From NCBI RefSeq assembly GCF_040907265.1, contig NZ_JBFOHP010000001.1:1-14206 (forward strand): a stretch of 14,206 nucleotides of DNA. The letters run 5' to 3'. Positions within the stretch are counted from its first letter, which is position 1; each line of letters starts with the position of its first letter. The notes beneath the pieces are model-generated. The model did not search any database, was not told the DNA's origin, and saw only the letters and a program-made list of their open reading frames with translations. Origin of the DNA: Streptomyces sclerotialus. Its GTDB lineage: Bacteria > Actinomycetota > Actinomycetes > Streptomycetales > Streptomycetaceae. The position numbers and the translations under genes are program-made. Below are positions 13,355 to 14,206 of this stretch, piece after piece.

Positions 13355-14113
13355 GTGGCGCCGACGTACGAGCCCACCGCGCCTTATCACTCGGTGCGCT
13401 ACGCACTGCGCGTGCTCGAAACGGTTTCCCGTCACGCCACGGGCACGACCGACGACCAGATAGCGCGGGAGACCGGGCTGCCGGCGGCCCACCTCACCCA
13501 CATGCTGGCGATGCTCCGCCGCGAGGGTTACCTGAAGCAGCTGTCCGACGGCGCGTACGTGGTCGGCGAGTCGCTGACCCTGCTGGGCGGCGGCGTCGGC
13601 CGGGCCCAGGCGCTCAACGACAAGCTGCAGAGCTCGCTGGACGAGCTGCGCGACTCCGTCGGCGCCGCGGTCTACATCAGCCGCTACATCGACGGCGAGG
13701 TGCGCATCCTGCACTACGCCGACGGGCCGCAGGCCCCGAAGGTCAACGAGTGGGCGGAGTTCCACCGCACGGCGCACGCGAGCGCGATGGGCAAGTGCCT
13801 GCTCGCCCAGCTCGACCACGACGGCCGCCGTGACCACCTCTCCCAGCACAAGACCGCCCGGCTCACCTCCCGGACGATCACCAACGAGAAGGTGCTCTTC
13901 CACAAGCTCGACAGCCAGCCGGCCTCCGTCCCCGTCCTGGACCTCCAGGAGTACGCCGTCGGCACGGTCTGCGCGGCCGTCCCGATCACGGCCGGGGCGA
14001 CGGTGGGCTGCCTCGCGCTGTCGATGCCGCTGGAGCACGCCCACCGGCTGCGCAAGGCCGCCGACACGCTGAACCGCAGGGCGGCCCCGGTCCTGCTGTC
14101 GCTGGCGATCTGA
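13355..14113 (+). CDS. IclR-family transcriptional regulator
   Basis: A DNA-binding, ligand-sensing regulator of 252 residues. It starts at GTG 13355 with AGGGGG five bases upstream. The winged helix-turn-helix is residues about 10-75 (SVRYALRVLETVSRH, TTDDQIARETGLPAAHLTHMLAMLRREGYL). The effector domain is about 80-250, with the usual FHRTAHASAMGKCLLAQL and YAVGTVCAAVPITAG blocks. IclR proteins commonly control adjacent catabolic or transport genes, and this one sits directly downstream of the importer operon on the same strand but behind a terminator, so it has its own transcript. Control of the catabolic genes is inferred from position alone. Confidence 0.9.
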   Translation: MAPTYEPTAPYHSVRYALRVLETVSRHATGTTDDQIARETGLPAAHLTHMLAMLRREGYLKQLSDGAYVVGESLTLLGGGVGRAQALNDKLQSSLDELRDSVGAAVYISRYIDGEVRILHYADGPQAPKVNEWAEFHRTAHASAMGKCLLAQLDHDGRRDHLSQHKTARLTSRTITNEKVLFHKLDSQPASVPVLDLQEYAVGTVCAAVPITAGATVGCLALSMPLEHAHRLRKAADTLNRRAAPVLLSLAI

Positions 14114-14130
14114 CCCGCGGCACCGGCGCG

Positions 14131-14156
14131 CGCGGGCCCCCGGGCGGGGGCCCGCG
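14131..14156 (+). terminator. Hairpin after the IclR gene
   Basis: A perfect 11-bp GC stem (14131-14141 with 14146-14156) with loop GGGC, 17 bases after the stop. There is no T-run, which is common for actinomycete terminators. Confidence 0.65.
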
Positions 14157-14157
14157 G

Positions 14158-14173
14158 TGTGGCCGGGGCCACA
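14158..14173. repeat. Palindrome TGTGGCC-gg-GGCCACA
   Basis: A 7-bp perfect dyad directly following the terminator stem. It may be part of a tandem-hairpin terminator or an operator for a gene beyond the edge. Confidence 0.5.
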
Positions 14174-14176
14174 TGG

Positions 14177-14206
14177 TCAGGAGCACCCCTGAGGACCAGG
14201 TAGTAT
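14177..14206 (+). promoter_or_regulatory. Small hairpin and promoter-like TAGTAT at right edge
   Basis: TCAGG-agcacc-CCTGA (14177-14192) is followed by TAGTAT as the last six bases. TAGTAT could be the -10 of a transcript beginning outside the window, but no -35 consensus lies 17-18 bp upstream. Confidence 0.25.

Noticed and set aside
1..14206. tRNA, rRNA, CRISPR, transposon or prophage features
   Set aside because: I looked on both strands and saw no cloverleaf, no regular spaced repeats, no transposase or integrase motifs, and no abrupt compositional shift.

Overview
The window is very GC-rich, with strong third-position GC bias. Its genes start often at GTG (once probably at TTG), use GGAGG-type ribosome sites, and include a Tat-type lipoprotein signal. 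This fits an actinomycete, most likely Streptomyces or a close relative. The organism is inferred from composition and gene content only. I see no rRNA, tRNA, CRISPR array, insertion sequence or phage gene.

Left part (1-3530): a secreted M6-type zinc metalloprotease reads leftward and runs off the left edge. Across a 324-bp divergent spacer with short inverted repeats lies a rightward PAS-GGDEF-EAL protein, a cyclic-di-GMP enzyme in which both catalytic domains look intact.

Centre (3531-13137): this is the most interesting unit, and it looks like one catabolic gene set. A leftward group holds two paralogous maleate isomerase / Asp-Glu racemase superfamily enzymes (6481 to 4779), followed after 90 bp by a luciferase-like flavin monooxygenase. 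Diverging from it, under a near-consensus housekeeping promoter (TTGACA, 17 bp, TAGCGT), are a D-2-hydroxyacid dehydrogenase and an amidase-signature hydrolase. A DUF3830-type gene converges on the amidase and overlaps its end by 20 bp. It diverges in turn from a tightly coupled four-gene ABC importer of the EhuBCDA (ectoine/hydroxyectoine, polar amino acid) type, which ends at a strong intrinsic terminator. The known ectoine-degrading enzymes are absent, so the imported compound need not be ectoine. My reading is uptake of a small nitrogen-containing acid or amide, hydrolysis by the amidase (perhaps helped by the DUF3830 protein), isomerisation or C-C/C-N chemistry by the two racemase-fold enzymes, and redox steps by the dehydrogenase and flavin enzyme. 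The substrate is unknown.

Right part (13138-14206): an IclR-family regulator, a plausible controller of the catabolic set, is followed by hairpins and a promoter-like TAGTAT at the right edge. Several short A/T-centred palindromes lie in the spacers of the catabolic region and are candidate operators.
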